DNA of 64,000 nt, taken from the NCBI GenBank assembly GCA_945915475.1, contig CAMEFI010000011.1:19542-83541 (forward strand). The letters are read 5' to 3'. The first letter of the stretch is position 1; every line of letters starts with the position of its first letter. This stretch comes from an uncultured Clostridium sp. (GTDB lineage: Bacteria; Bacillota; Clostridia; Lachnospirales; Lachnospiraceae). The notes under the pieces were generated by a model. The model was not told where the DNA came from, searched no databases, and saw only the letters and a program-made list of their open reading frames with translations. Of this stretch, positions 17,630-27,233 are shown one piece after another. A program made the translations under genes and the position numbers.

Positions 17630-19758
17630 AGGATCAGGATTTTATCAATCACATTCATGAACAAACTGAAAATTTACCAATCCCTGACAGCATTTCTCCT
17701 TCAAGCATGAAGAAAATGCTAGAGGATCATCAAAATACACAACCTACCCACACTGCACCAAAGAAGCACCATTTTATCAAAGGTAGTGCCATAGCTGCCT
17801 GCCTTACTCTTTGTGTGGTCGGCGGAATTTATTCCACCCATTTATTCAACAGGAAAGCTGATACAGCTTCAGATCAGGCAAAAATTGTCAAAGATTCCAA
17901 GCCGGATACTTCCCTCGTTGCACAATCCGGTTTACAGACTCCGGAAAGCTATGATGAGTATTATAATACTCTCAAAAAGGCATATGACGACTACTACAAT
18001 TCCATCGCTTCTGTAGACACATACGGTTATGACGATTATTCCGAAACCGATACCGTTACTCAAAAAGCCAGTTCCGACGAATCGGAAATCATGGATTTTG
18101 AAGACAACTTTGCCACCAACGATCGTGCTACCAATGCCATATCTGAGTCCGCAGCTTCAAAGGAATCCGGCAACAGTTATTCCAAGACCAACACCCAGGA
18201 GGAAAATGTGGACGAAGGCGATTTCATCAAAACAGATGGCACTTACATTTACCGTATGACGACCACTTATGATGAGGAAAGTTACAACTCCATTTACACA
18301 CTTACTATCACAAAAACTGACAACGGCAACATGGAACTTGTATATTGCATGGATCTGTCCAAAATTCTTTCTGTCAAGGATACAAAGAATACGTATATTG
18401 ATTTTCAGGAATTTTATCTGCAAAATGACCAGTTATATATTCTTTACAACAAAGGAAAAACAACCTATGATGACAGAACTACCATGACATATATTGCCGT
18501 CTGTAGCTTAAAGGACAAGGAACAGCCAAAGATTATCCAGAACCTGTCACAATCCGGTTATTATGTAAGTTCCCGGATCAGCAACGGATATCTGTACACA
18601 ATAAGCAATTTCTGTGAAACCTCTCTTGATAACAAGGAAAAATACGAGGATTATATTCCTTCTGTCAATGGCGAGATTATCGATTGCTCCAACCTGTACT
18701 ATCCGGATGATATACTGATGGAAACCACCTATGTGATCACAAGCTTAAGTCTGACCCAGCCTTCTGAATTCAAGGATACAAAAGCATTTCCAAATTCCGG
18801 CGGAAACACCTACGTAAGTGACTCCGCAATATATCTGTATAGCACACGATATAACGATATTACTCAGACAGAAATCAGCCGGATTGCTTATAAGGATGGT
18901 TACCTTACCGTGGGCAACAGTGCAACCATAACGGGATATTTCTACGATAGCTTTGCATTAAGTGAAAAAGATGGATATTTACGAATGGTGGCAACGATTC
19001 CTGCCAACAATATTATGCTGCTTCGAAAAGCATCTATAGATGATGTTGCCTATAACGACCAGAACATCGTAACGGAAGATGTCAACGCCCTGTACATTCT
19101 GGATAAGAACATGAAGTTAACCGGAAAGCTTACAGGAATTGCACCTGGGGAACAGATCTATTCTGCAAGATTTATAGGAGACATGGGCTACTTTGTAACC
19201 TACGAGAATACCGACCCGCTCTTTTCTGTTGACTTGTCCGACCCTCACAATCCTTCGATTGTCGGCAAGTTAAAGATTCCTGGTTTTTCCAATTACCTGC
19301 ATCCTTATGGAGATGACATTTTATTAGGAATCGGAGAAGAAACCGATCCGGTTACCGGGATATCAGAAGGCGTCAAACTATCCATGTTTGATATCAGCGA
19401 TCCCGAAAATGTAACAGAAAAGGATAAGTATATTATTGAGAACTCCGAATACAGTCCTGCATTATATGACCACAAAGCAATCATGATCAATGTAACAGAC
19501 AATATTTTCGGCTTTGTATATACCACCTATGACGATAAGACCTGTCAATACGGATATTATTTTGCAACATACTCCTATGACAGGAAGACAGGATTCAGCG
19601 AGACCGCCCGATATAAACTAGGCCAGAAAAATGAATATAACTATTCCGAAGTTCGCGGCATCTACATCGGAGATTATCTGTATCTATCCAACAGCGACCA
19701 GATTACAAGCTATAAGCTAGAGAATACAGACCCGATTGAGACCATATATTTCAATTAA
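17626..19758 (+). CDS. Membrane-anchored beta-propeller protein, probable anti-sigma sensor
   Basis: A 710-residue protein with a cytoplasmic N-terminus of about 50 residues, one membrane segment (51-71) and an acidic linker. A large extracytoplasmic domain (about 180-710) matches the C-terminal beta-propeller family PF09826 by its ENVDEGDFIKTDG entry motif, YGDDILLGIGEETD and repeated blade-like strands. The 4-base overlap with the ECF sigma gene and the topology suggest that the N-terminus binds the sigma factor while the propeller senses something outside. No zinc-binding HxxxCxxC anti-sigma motif is present, so sequestration is inferred from arrangement alone. A strong terminator follows. 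Confidence 0.85.
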   Translation: MKDQDFINHIHEQTENLPIPDSISPSSMKKMLEDHQNTQPTHTAPKKHHFIKGSAIAACLTLCVVGGIYSTHLFNRKADTASDQAKIVKDSKPDTSLVAQSGLQTPESYDEYYNTLKKAYDDYYNSIASVDTYGYDDYSETDTVTQKASSDESEIMDFEDNFATNDRATNAISESAASKESGNSYSKTNTQEENVDEGDFIKTDGTYIYRMTTTYDEESYNSIYTLTITKTDNGNMELVYCMDLSKILSVKDTKNTYIDFQEFYLQNDQLYILYNKGKTTYDDRTTMTYIAVCSLKDKEQPKIIQNLSQSGYYVSSRISNGYLYTISNFCETSLDNKEKYEDYIPSVNGEIIDCSNLYYPDDILMETTYVITSLSLTQPSEFKDTKAFPNSGGNTYVSDSAIYLYSTRYNDITQTEISRIAYKDGYLTVGNSATITGYFYDSFALSEKDGYLRMVATIPANNIMLLRKASIDDVAYNDQNIVTEDVNALYILDKNMKLTGKLTGIAPGEQIYSARFIGDMGYFVTYENTDPLFSVDLSDPHNPSIVGKLKIPGFSNYLHPYGDDILLGIGEETDPVTGISEGVKLSMFDISDPENVTEKDKYIIENSEYSPALYDHKAIMINVTDNIFGFVYTTYDDKTCQYGYYFATYSYDRKTGFSETARYKLGQKNEYNYSEVRGIYIGDYLYLSNSDQITSYKLENTDPIETIYFN

Positions 19759-19762
19759 AGAA

Positions 19763-19818
19763 GACCGTCACATTAAGAAAACATATCCTTACAGAATCTT
19801 AGTGTGACGGTCCTTTTT
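19763..19818. terminator. Bidirectional terminator between convergent genes
   Basis: GACCGTCACATTAAG (19763-19777) pairs with CTTAGTGTGACGGTC (19798-19812) and is followed by a T-run on the plus strand. On the minus strand it lies directly after the pth stop codon. It ends both the propeller gene and pth. Confidence 0.85.
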
Positions 19819-20381
19819 CACTTTCCATTATACTGGTTCATTGCCTGTCCGATCTCATCCTGCACCATGAGGGCAGCTGCTTTGCAGGCCTTTTCATAAC
19901 CCAACTCCATGATTTCTTCCTCATCCCTGGCGAAATGGGATAATACATAATCAGCAAGATCCATTTTAGGTGGTTTCATGCCAACCCCCACCCGGATTCT
20001 TGGAAATTCTTCTGTTCCAAGCATCGCGATAATATTCTTAATTCCATTATGTCCTCCGGCACTTCCTTTTTCCCGGATACGAAGTCTTCCAACATCCAAA
20101 TTGATATCATCATATATCACAATAATATCTTCCGGCAAAATCTTGAAATAATTAGCAACCTGTACTACGCTCTCTCCACTTAGATTCATATACGTCATGG
20201 GTTTTAGCAAAATCACCTGCTGCCCTTCCATTCGCCCTTTTCCATAAAACCCTTTATGTTTTGCAGTATCTAGCGCAATTCCATATTCATCTACCAAATG
20301 GTCAATCACTTCAAATCCAACATTATGCCTTGTCTTTTCATATTGCGGAGTGGGATTGCCTAATCCAACAATCAGTTTCAT
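19818..20381 (-). CDS. pth: Peptidyl-tRNA hydrolase
   Basis: A 187-residue Pth, which releases tRNA from prematurely ended peptidyl-tRNA in the cytoplasm. The family signatures are all there: GLGNPTPQYEKTRHNVGFEVID with catalytic His20, KPMTYMNLSGESV, VIYDDINLDVGRLRIREKGSAGGHNGIKNII, and FPRIRVGVG. Length is standard. It lies 33 bases after the nucleotidyltransferase gene in the same direction, a layout related to the common glmU-pth neighbourhood of Firmicutes, and ends at a bidirectional terminator. Confidence 0.97.
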   Translation of the reverse strand: MKLIVGLGNPTPQYEKTRHNVGFEVIDHLVDEYGIALDTAKHKGFYGKGRMEGQQVILLKPMTYMNLSGESVVQVANYFKILPEDIIVIYDDINLDVGRLRIREKGSAGGHNGIKNIIAMLGTEEFPRIRVGVGMKPPKMDLADYVLSHFARDEEEIMELGYEKACKAAALMVQDEIGQAMNQYNGK

Positions 20382-20414
20382 CTATCTTTAAGCCTTTCCT
20401 TCTATACAATTTAT

Positions 20415-21158
20415 CTATTTCTGTCTTGCTTTCAGAATCTCTTCTGCCTCCTGAAGCTGTTTCGGAGAATTCACACCCTTAATTTCATTCTCATCTGAAA
20501 CCACCATCGTAGCCACTTCTCCCCAGCCTTGCGATTTTACAATCTCAATCGTATCCGTCAGATAGTATTCCCCTTGAACATTATCATTGGTAAGCATGTC
20601 TAATACCTTACTTAGAATTGCCGAATCAAAAATATACATACCGGAATTAATCTCATCTACCCGCTGTTCTTCCAGTGTGGCATCCTTTTGTTCCACAATT
20701 TTAACAAACTTCCCCCAGTTATCCTTAATAATTCTTCCATAACCGACAGGATCATCCACAACTGCAGTTAAGACTGTAATGGCATTGCCTTCTGTCACAT
20801 GTGTGTCTACCAGTTTCTTAAGCGTTTCTCCGGTAATAAGAGGGGTATCTCCACACAACACCATGGTGATTCCTTCCTTACCAATGAAATCACTTGCACA
20901 TCGAACTGCATGTCCTGTACCAAGCTGTTCCTCCTGCAATACATACTGTACATCATCTCCAACCGTCCTCTTGACCATATCTGCCTTATGTCCAACAACC
21001 AGACAGATATCCTCTTTGTGTGCACCCGCACCAAGTGCTGCCTCTATCACATACTCCACCATCGGTTTACCAAGTGCTGTATGAATCACCTTTGGCAACT
21101 CAGATTTCATCCGTGTTCCTTTTCCCGCCGCCAAAATAACTGCTTTTATTCTCTCCAT
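20415..21158 (-). CDS. GlmU-like nucleotidyltransferase lacking the acetyltransferase domain
   Basis: A 247-residue protein equivalent to only the N-terminal pyrophosphorylase half of GlmU. It has LAAGKGTRMKSELPKV (nucleotide loop), LQEEQLGTGHAVRCA, LCGDTPLI and EINSGMYIFD. It would make UDP-N-acetylglucosamine from UTP and N-acetylglucosamine-1-phosphate. The left-handed beta-helix acetyltransferase domain (about 200 residues) is absent; the frame ends cleanly and pth follows 33 bases later. Therefore acetylation of glucosamine-1-phosphate must be done by another protein. AGGAGG precedes the ATG. Family assignment is firm, the exact sugar specificity less so. Confidence 0.85.
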   Translation of the reverse strand: MERIKAVILAAGKGTRMKSELPKVIHTALGKPMVEYVIEAALGAGAHKEDICLVVGHKADMVKRTVGDDVQYVLQEEQLGTGHAVRCASDFIGKEGITMVLCGDTPLITGETLKKLVDTHVTEGNAITVLTAVVDDPVGYGRIIKDNWGKFVKIVEQKDATLEEQRVDEINSGMYIFDSAILSKVLDMLTNDNVQGEYYLTDTIEIVKSQGWGEVATMVVSDENEIKGVNSPKQLQEAEEILKARQK

Positions 21159-21315
21159 TGATCCATCCTCCTATTTATAATATAATCTATACTCTGATTT
21201 ATCTTTCCTTTACCAGTACGGCAATTTGTAATGAGCCCGTCTTTGTAAAATCCTAGGTATTCTATCATACTTTTTGTTCTTTTGCTACCCCTCACCTCCC
21301 TAATCTTTTATGGAC

Positions 21316-21354
21316 AAAAGCTGCCGGTTACAAATAACATAACCGACAGCTTTT
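21316..21354 (-). terminator. Terminator after the leucine-rich-repeat protein gene
   Basis: AAAAGCTGCCGGTTA (21316-21330) pairs with TAACCGACAGCTTTT (21340-21354) around a 9-base loop. It follows the stop of the 372-residue gene by about 10 bases on the minus strand and ends in a short T-run. Confidence 0.75.
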
Positions 21355-21364
21355 TACGATGCAT

Positions 21365-22483
21365 CTATTTTGATAATTCAATCAGTGATTTTGACTTTGC
21401 AAATAATTTTTTATATTTTGCAAGCTTTTTAGAAGGAACCTTTATCTTATACTTTCCAGAAGTACCTTTAAAGGCATATTGTCCAACTTTCTTAAGCAGT
21501 TTGGAATCCACCTTAACCGCAGATAACTTCTTACATTTATAAAACGCTCTCTTACCTATCACCTGCACATTTTTACCGATTGTAACAGATGTAATCTTCT
21601 TATTACCAGAAAATGCATTATCCCCTATCTCATATACAGGGTACGCTTTACCACAGATTGTAATGGTATCCGGTATCTTAACACGTTTCTTTGCTTTGTT
21701 GCCACTAATAACTTTCAATACCGGCTGTCCCTTTACATATTTGACTGCGTAAGTAACTTTATCCTTCTCTAAACTATAACCAGGAGCAATAGTGGCTTTT
21801 GCCATAACCTCCGCTGGAATTGTAAGACTGTCCGGATAATAAAAATTCATCTGGCAAGTCATATTACTATTGATCGTAACGGATTGTCCACCCATGGTCA
21901 TATCTGCAGCAATCACCCGGTAGTCCTTTGTACTGACATAATACTCACAAGTAGAAGTATTGCCCTGTTGCGTCAGAGTTGCATGAATCTGATAACACTC
22001 TGTGGCTTGATCTTTCACTGTCTTTGTTACCTTACCCACATATGCATAGGCCAACGTTGAATCTGTTTTCACCGTCTGTATAGTAGAATCTGTTTCTTGT
22101 TGCAGTTCTGAAAAATCTACTTCATCCGGAGTAAAATAGTATTTTCCATCTTCAGAATCATACATATATGCCATCTTGGTATTACCATCTCCCCAAACAG
22201 TCATATACTGTTCATCCATCTGTATATTGCCATACAGTACCTGTGTATTCATGTCCAGTGCAACATCCATTATCATTTTACCATTCAGCCACATCTCAAT
22301 GCCGTACACCTTTAATGATTTCATTGCCTCTTCAGACTTTTTCATCACGTCATTGGGATCAATCTGTTCTGCGGTCTGTTCTGTGGTCTGTTGTGATGTA
22401 TCTGTACCTGATATCTGCGTAGCCTGGGCTTTTGCTCCGATGAGCATCACTGCCACCAGACCGAATAATAATCTCTTCTTCAT
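21365..22483 (-). CDS. Secreted protein with C-terminal BspA-type leucine-rich repeats
   Basis: A 372-residue exported protein with a classic signal peptide (MKKRLLFGLVAVML, probable cleavage near AKA-Q around residue 20) and a threonine/glutamine linker. A central domain (about 45-235) resembles the LppX/LolA-like or DUF6612-type lipocalin-like exported proteins. The C-terminal region (about 265-372) has BspA-like leucine-rich repeats: YEIGDNAFSGNKKITSVTIG, IGKRAFYKCKKLSAVKV and VGQYAFKG. BspA-like repeats usually bind host or extracellular matrix ligands. No wall-anchoring motif is visible. The C-terminal block closely resembles that of the large CAP-domain protein at 41683-44442. Confidence 0.8.
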   Translation of the reverse strand: MKKRLLFGLVAVMLIGAKAQATQISGTDTSQQTTEQTAEQIDPNDVMKKSEEAMKSLKVYGIEMWLNGKMIMDVALDMNTQVLYGNIQMDEQYMTVWGDGNTKMAYMYDSEDGKYYFTPDEVDFSELQQETDSTIQTVKTDSTLAYAYVGKVTKTVKDQATECYQIHATLTQQGNTSTCEYYVSTKDYRVIAADMTMGGQSVTINSNMTCQMNFYYPDSLTIPAEVMAKATIAPGYSLEKDKVTYAVKYVKGQPVLKVISGNKAKKRVKIPDTITICGKAYPVYEIGDNAFSGNKKITSVTIGKNVQVIGKRAFYKCKKLSAVKVDSKLLKKVGQYAFKGTSGKYKIKVPSKKLAKYKKLFAKSKSLIELSK

Positions 22484-22550
22484 ATCCTGTCTCCTCTCAT
22501 ATATTCTAACAATAGGCGTTTGCGAAACTTTTTATCTTATAATAAGAAAA

Positions 22551-22602
22551 AGCCATCCTGTAAAGAGTGCGAATCAACTCTATTCGTTTTCCATACAGGA
22601 TG
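22551..22602 (-). terminator. Terminator after spoVG
   Basis: CATCCTGTA (22554-22562) pairs with TACAGGATG (22594-22602). On the minus strand the stem is followed by GCTTTTTCTT. It lies just after the spoVG stop codon and ends that transcript. Confidence 0.75.
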
Positions 22603-22623
22603 ACCACTTCTTCCCCTTATGCA

Positions 22624-22899
22624 TTATGCTTCTTCATCTTCCTCTAATAATGCCTTCTCATATTCCGCTAAGATCAACGACTGAATCCGTTCCCTTGTCG
22701 TCTGATTAATCGGATGCGCGATGTCTCTGTAATCCCCATCTGCTGCTTTTCTACTTGGCATTGCGATGAACAACCCCTTTTCACCCTCAATTACCTTAAT
22801 GTCATGAACAGCAAATTCATTATCCAACGTAATCGACACAATCGCCTTCATCTTTCCCTCTTTTGCAACCTTTTTCAATCTGATATCTGTAATCTCCAT
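22624..22899 (-). CDS. spoVG: SpoVG, RNA-binding regulator
   Basis: A 91-residue SpoVG, a conserved small nucleic-acid-binding regulator originally linked to sporulation septum formation. The family core is evident: [10 protein letters not shown] at the N-terminus, [21 protein letters not shown] and [23 protein letters not shown]. Length fits. AAAGGGGTG lies 9 bases upstream of the ATG. It follows glgD by about 50 bases in the same direction and is closed by its own terminator. Presence supports a sporulation-capable lineage but does not prove sporulation. Confidence 0.95.
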   Translation of the reverse strand: MEITDIRLKKVAKEGKMKAIVSITLDNEFAVHDIKVIEGEKGLFIAMPSRKAADGDYRDIAHPINQTTRERIQSLILAEYEKALLEEDEEA

Positions 22900-22949
22900 A
22901 AAGTATTACACCCCTTTGTATATTTGTCATGTTTTCTCCAGAAAAGGAC

Positions 22950-24074
22950 TTATAATGCGTAGCGGAAATTCTTTTCTACTACAATCTTAATCTGTCCCGG
23001 TTCAGCCGTATGTATTGTGTTGGCACGTAAAGTATCCCGACTCTCTACGATGCAGTTCTCAATCACTGAATTATCCCCAATATGTACATCATTCAAAATG
23101 ATTGAATTACGAATCACACAATTGTTACCCACATATACCTTCTTAAATAATACGGAATTCTCCACCGTACCATTGATGATACAACCACTTGCAATCAAGC
23201 TGTTATTCACAACCGCATCCTTGTTATATTTTGCCGGTGGCAGATCTTCCACCTTCGAATATACATCCGGATACTCACGGAAGAAATAATCTCTGATATC
23301 CTTCTTTAAGAAATCCATATTTGTCTTATAGTAAGACTCGATGGTTCCGATATTTCTCCAATAGGAATCCATCTTATATGCATATATCTTTTTCACATTC
23401 TTATAGCGAATGAGAATATCTTTAACAAAATCGGTTCTTCCCTCTTTTGCACAAGCTTCCAACAACTCAATCAACTGTCTTCTCCGAATGACATAAACCC
23501 CAATAGAAGCTGTCTGCGTCTGTGCTACCAATGGCTTCTCCTCAAAGTCGGTTACCTGCATATCATCATTATACTTTACAACACCGAAACGACTTACATC
23601 ATCTTCCTCCGGGTCAATATCTTTACATACAATCGTGATATCGGCACCTTTACGGATATGCTCTTCCAATACCTTGTTATAGTCTAACTTATACACACCA
23701 TCTCCACTTGCGATGACAACATATGGTTCATGGCTGTCTTTTAAGAAGCTGATATTCTGATAAAGCGCGTCTGCAGTTCCCTGATACCAATAACTGTTCG
23801 TAGAGGTAATCGTTGGGGTAAATACATACAATCCGCCTTGTTTTCTTCCGAAATCCCACCATTTGGAAGAATTCAAATGCTCATTCAATGAACGGGAATT
23901 GTACTGAGTAAATACGGCAACCTTCTGAATATGGGAATTCGTCATATTACTCAACGAAAAATCAATTGCACGGTAACTGCCCGTTACAGGCATTGCAGCA
24001 ACTGCACGTTTTGCAGATAACTCTCCCATTCTGCTACTGTTACCACCTGCTAAAATTACTCCGATTGCTCTCAT
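22950..24074 (-). CDS. glgD: Glucose-1-phosphate adenylyltransferase, GlgD subunit
   Basis: A 374-residue GlgD, the non-catalytic partner of GlgC in Firmicute ADP-glucose pyrophosphorylase, feeding bacterial glycogen synthesis. The N-terminal nucleotidyltransferase domain ([16 protein letters not shown], then the [20 protein letters not shown] region) lacks the canonical RAKPA loop of GlgC. The C-terminus is a left-handed beta-helix ([24 protein letters not shown]). Its ATG overlaps the glgC stop by 4 bases, so the subunits are translationally coupled. In characterised systems GlgD raises the activity of GlgC. Confidence 0.96.
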   Translation of the reverse strand: MRAIGVILAGGNSSRMGELSAKRAVAAMPVTGSYRAIDFSLSNMTNSHIQKVAVFTQYNSRSLNEHLNSSKWWDFGRKQGGLYVFTPTITSTNSYWYQGTADALYQNISFLKDSHEPYVVIASGDGVYKLDYNKVLEEHIRKGADITIVCKDIDPEEDDVSRFGVVKYNDDMQVTDFEEKPLVAQTQTASIGVYVIRRRQLIELLEACAKEGRTDFVKDILIRYKNVKKIYAYKMDSYWRNIGTIESYYKTNMDFLKKDIRDYFFREYPDVYSKVEDLPPAKYNKDAVVNNSLIASGCIINGTVENSVLFKKVYVGNNCVIRNSIILNDVHIGDNSVIENCIVESRDTLRANTIHTAEPGQIKIVVEKNFRYAL

Positions 24075-25345
24075 GCTAAGTCACCTACCTTTATCAAACT
24101 AGAACCACTCTTTAACAATCCATCTGGATACTCGGAAGCCTCGGTAGGACCATAAATCGCGGTATTCTTACCAATCTTAACATTATCCGGAATGGTAGAA
24201 TTCTCACCAATGGTAACAAGACCAAAGGAATAAATCTGCGGCTTATATTCATTCACTGCCTCTTCTCCAACACCTAATTCCGTATTCTTACCTACACTGA
24301 CATTCTCAGCAATAATTGCCTTATTAACGATGGCTCCTTCGCCAATTACCGTATTATTCATGATGATAGAATCTTTTACGACAGCACCCTTACCGATGGT
24401 TACACCGGAACCGATTACGCAATGGGAAACCTCACCAAATACTTCTGTTCCTTCACCAACAATACTCTCTGTCACTTTTCCGGTCTCGTCTATATACTGA
24501 GGCGGCAGAATGTCACTCTTCGTATAAATTCTCCAGAACTCCTCATATAAATTAAATTCCGGAATGATATCAACCAATTCCATATTGGCTTCCCAATACG
24601 AACCAAGTGTTCCAACATCTTTCCAGTATCCCTTGAAATCATAAGCAACAACCTTGGCACCATTCTCATGACAATGTGGAATTACGTGTTTACCAAAATC
24701 ACAGGATGGCACATCCTTAAGTGCCTGCAATGCAGCCTTAAGAACACTCCACTTGAATATGTAAATACCCATAGATGCCTTATTACTTCTTGGCTTCTCT
24801 GGTTTCTCCTCAAACTCCTGGATTACACCATTGCCATCTGTAATAACAACACCAAAACGGCTTGCCTCTTCCATCGGCACTTCATAAGTTGCAAGGGTAA
24901 TGTCTGCCTCCATTGACTTGTGATAATCTAACATCACTTCATAATCCATCTTATAGATATGGTCTCCCGAAAGAATTAACACATAATCCGGATTATAATA
25001 ATCAATGTATTCAAGATTCTGGTAAATTGCATTCGCTGTACCCGTATACCATTGGCTGTTCTCACTCTTCTCATATGGCGGTAAAACCGTTACACCACCA
25101 ATACTACGATCCAGATCCCACGGAATACCTATTCCAATATGCTGATTCAACCGTAATGGTCTATACTGCGTTAACACACCCACTGTATCAATTCCGGAAT
25201 TGATACAGTTACTAAGTGGAAAGTCAATAATCTTATACTTACCACCAAAGGCAACTGCAGGCTTTGCCAGATTGGAAGTCAGAACGCCTAATCTACTTCC
25301 CTGCCCACCGGCTAACAGCATAGCTATCATTTCTTTCTTAATCAT
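24071..25345 (-). CDS. glgC: Glucose-1-phosphate adenylyltransferase, catalytic subunit GlgC
   Basis: A 424-residue GlgC making ADP-glucose from ATP and glucose-1-phosphate, the first committed step of glycogen synthesis. Hallmarks are [14 protein letters not shown], the [22 protein letters not shown] loop, [30 protein letters not shown] and a C-terminal beta-helix. AAAGGGGTG precedes the ATG, and a good -10 sequence lies at 25378-25383. No glgA, glgB or glgP lies in the window, so the rest of the glycogen pathway must be elsewhere. Confidence 0.97.
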   Translation of the reverse strand: MIKKEMIAMLLAGGQGSRLGVLTSNLAKPAVAFGGKYKIIDFPLSNCINSGIDTVGVLTQYRPLRLNQHIGIGIPWDLDRSIGGVTVLPPYEKSENSQWYTGTANAIYQNLEYIDYYNPDYVLILSGDHIYKMDYEVMLDYHKSMEADITLATYEVPMEEASRFGVVITDGNGVIQEFEEKPEKPRSNKASMGIYIFKWSVLKAALQALKDVPSCDFGKHVIPHCHENGAKVVAYDFKGYWKDVGTLGSYWEANMELVDIIPEFNLYEEFWRIYTKSDILPPQYIDETGKVTESIVGEGTEVFGEVSHCVIGSGVTIGKGAVVKDSIIMNNTVIGEGAIVNKAIIAENVSVGKNTELGVGEEAVNEYKPQIYSFGLVTIGENSTIPDNVKIGKNTAIYGPTEASEYPDGLLKSGSSLIKVGDLA

Positions 25346-25730
25346 AGTGTCACCCCTTTATGCTAAATATGTAGTACATTATAACATTAAAATCAAAAAA
25401 ATGGAATAATTTTTATGCAATTTTACATATTTTTTATTAAATTTGTTAATTTCTTCATGAAAAGTCTCTGTTTTGGCATGTTTATTTAATTTTTTTGTCG
25501 CTTTTTTGCTTTTATTTTATATATTTTGCACAAAACTGGTTAATTCTTCCAATTGCAATCATACCTCAAATTGAATATTCTACATCCTTTTTTTAATACA
25601 TTTTATCCAAAAGCACCGGGAAGAATGGAAGATTTTCTAAAAATGCGGTATAGTAATACAGAAAAGTTCAATAACACTATGTGAAGGAGCATACAATTCC
25701 AATTATATTTTTTAGAAAGGATCAACTTAT
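25346..25730. other. AT-rich divergent intergenic region glgC/asnS
   Basis: This 385-base gap holds the promoters of glgC (leftward) and asnS (rightward). On the minus strand TATAAT at 25378-25383 is the only strong element for glgC, without a good -35. On the plus strand TATAGT (25649-25654) with a weak TGGAAG 17 bases upstream may serve asnS. I see no T-box signature before asnS, although such leaders are common for this class of gene. Homopolymer runs of T dominate 25420-25520. Confidence 0.4.
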
Positions 25731-27122
25731 ATGAACATAATGCAGATCAAAGAGATATACCAAAAAAAAGAGCAGTTAAGCCATCAGGAAATCACCCTTT
25801 GCGGCTGGGTAAAAAGCAACCGTGATTCCAAAACTTTTGGTTTTCTGTCCATAAATGATGGCACATATTTTCAACCAGTTCAGGTCGTATACGATGACAC
25901 TCTTCAAAATTATGATATCGTAAGGAAAATCAATGTTGGCACAGCGCTCATCATTACCGGTCAGTTCCTTCTTACACCGGATGCAAAACAGCCTTTTGAA
26001 GTTCATGCATCCTCTGTTTCCATTGAAGGCAATTGTCCTGGTGATTACCCGCTTCAAAAAAAGCGCCATAGTTTTGAATATCTACGGACCATTTCCCACC
26101 TGCGTCCCAGAACGAATACCTTTCAGGCAGTATTTCGTGTACGTTCTCTTGCTGCCTTTGCGATTCACCAGTTTTTTCAGGAACGTGGATTTATCTATGT
26201 ACACACCCCATTGATTACCGGAAGTGATTGCGAGGGTGCCGGCGAAATGTTCCGTGTCACCACCATGGATCCGGCCAATCCACCCCTTACCGAAGAGGGG
26301 GAAGTGAACTACAAAGAAGACTTCTTTGGCAAGATGACATCCCTTACCGTAAGTGGACAGCTGAACGGCGAAACATATGCTCAGGCATTCCGCAATATTT
26401 ACACCTTTGGTCCCACCTTCCGTGCTGAGAATTCAAACACGACAAGGCACGCCGCTGAGTTCTGGATGATTGAGCCGGAAATTGCATTTGCCGACCTTGA
26501 AGACGACATGTTATTAGCCGAGCAGATGTTAAAATATGTAATCTCTTACGTTATGGAACAGGCACCCGAAGAAATGCAGTTTTTCAATCAATTTGTGGAC
26601 AAGGGGCTGATAGCACGTTTGCAGCATGTATTAACTTCTGATTTTGGTCATGTTACCTATACCGATGCCATTCGCTTATTAGAGCCTCACAACGACCAGT
26701 TTGAATACAAAGTATCCTGGGGCTGCGATCTACAGACAGAACACGAACGTTTCCTTACGGAACAGCACTTCAAGCGTCCTGTGTTCGTAACAGACTATCC
26801 AAAAGAGATCAAAGCTTTCTATATGAAGTTAAATGAGGACAACAAAACCGTCGCTGCAATGGATTGTCTTGTTCCGGGAATTGGCGAGATTATCGGTGGA
26901 AGCCAGAGAGAAGACGATTACGATACCTTACTTGCCCGTATGGACGAATGTGGATTAAAACAGGAAGATTATCAGTTCTATCTGGATTTACGGAAATATG
27001 GTTCTACCCGGCATGCCGGATTTGGATTAGGCTTTGAACGACTCATCATGTATATCACCGGAATGAGCAATATCCGGGATGTGATTCCATTCCCACGAAC
27101 CGTGAAGAATTGTGAATTATAA
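25731..27122 (+). CDS. asnS: Asparaginyl-tRNA synthetase
   Basis: A 463-residue class IIb synthetase. An N-terminal OB-fold anticodon-binding domain (about 17-100, [22 protein letters not shown]) is followed by the catalytic core: motif 1 around [23 protein letters not shown], motif 2 [21 protein letters not shown], and motif 3 [15 protein letters not shown]. The TRHAAEFW sequence is typical of AsnRS rather than AspRS. AAAGGA lies upstream of the ATG. It ends in front of a perfect palindromic terminator shared with the convergent chemoreceptor gene. Confidence 0.97.
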   Translation: MNIMQIKEIYQKKEQLSHQEITLCGWVKSNRDSKTFGFLSINDGTYFQPVQVVYDDTLQNYDIVRKINVGTALIITGQFLLTPDAKQPFEVHASSVSIEGNCPGDYPLQKKRHSFEYLRTISHLRPRTNTFQAVFRVRSLAAFAIHQFFQERGFIYVHTPLITGSDCEGAGEMFRVTTMDPANPPLTEEGEVNYKEDFFGKMTSLTVSGQLNGETYAQAFRNIYTFGPTFRAENSNTTRHAAEFWMIEPEIAFADLEDDMLLAEQMLKYVISYVMEQAPEEMQFFNQFVDKGLIARLQHVLTSDFGHVTYTDAIRLLEPHNDQFEYKVSWGCDLQTEHERFLTEQHFKRPVFVTDYPKEIKAFYMKLNEDNKTVAAMDCLVPGIGEIIGGSQREDDYDTLLARMDECGLKQEDYQFYLDLRKYGSTRHAGFGLGFERLIMYITGMSNIRDVIPFPRTVKNCEL

Positions 27123-27125
27123 GTT

Positions 27126-27169
27126 GCATTACAAAAGGACCGGTACATGTACCGGTCCTTTTGTAATGC
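27126..27169. terminator. Perfect 44-base palindromic terminator
   Basis: The whole of 27126-27169 is an uninterrupted palindrome centred between 27147 and 27148. Both arms read GCATTACAAAAGGACCGGTA before the centre. It contains a run of T on the outer side in each orientation, so it can end both asnS and the convergent chemoreceptor transcript. Confidence 0.85.
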
Positions 27170-27233
27170 GTATCTATTCAGCATGATTTCTTTTGTATTC
27201 TAATGAATGATTTGCCTCAGACACCTGTCAGAC

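Noticed and set aside
25346..25730. T-box leader before asnS
   Set aside because: The GGTGG-ACC-CG core and a terminator switch are both absent.
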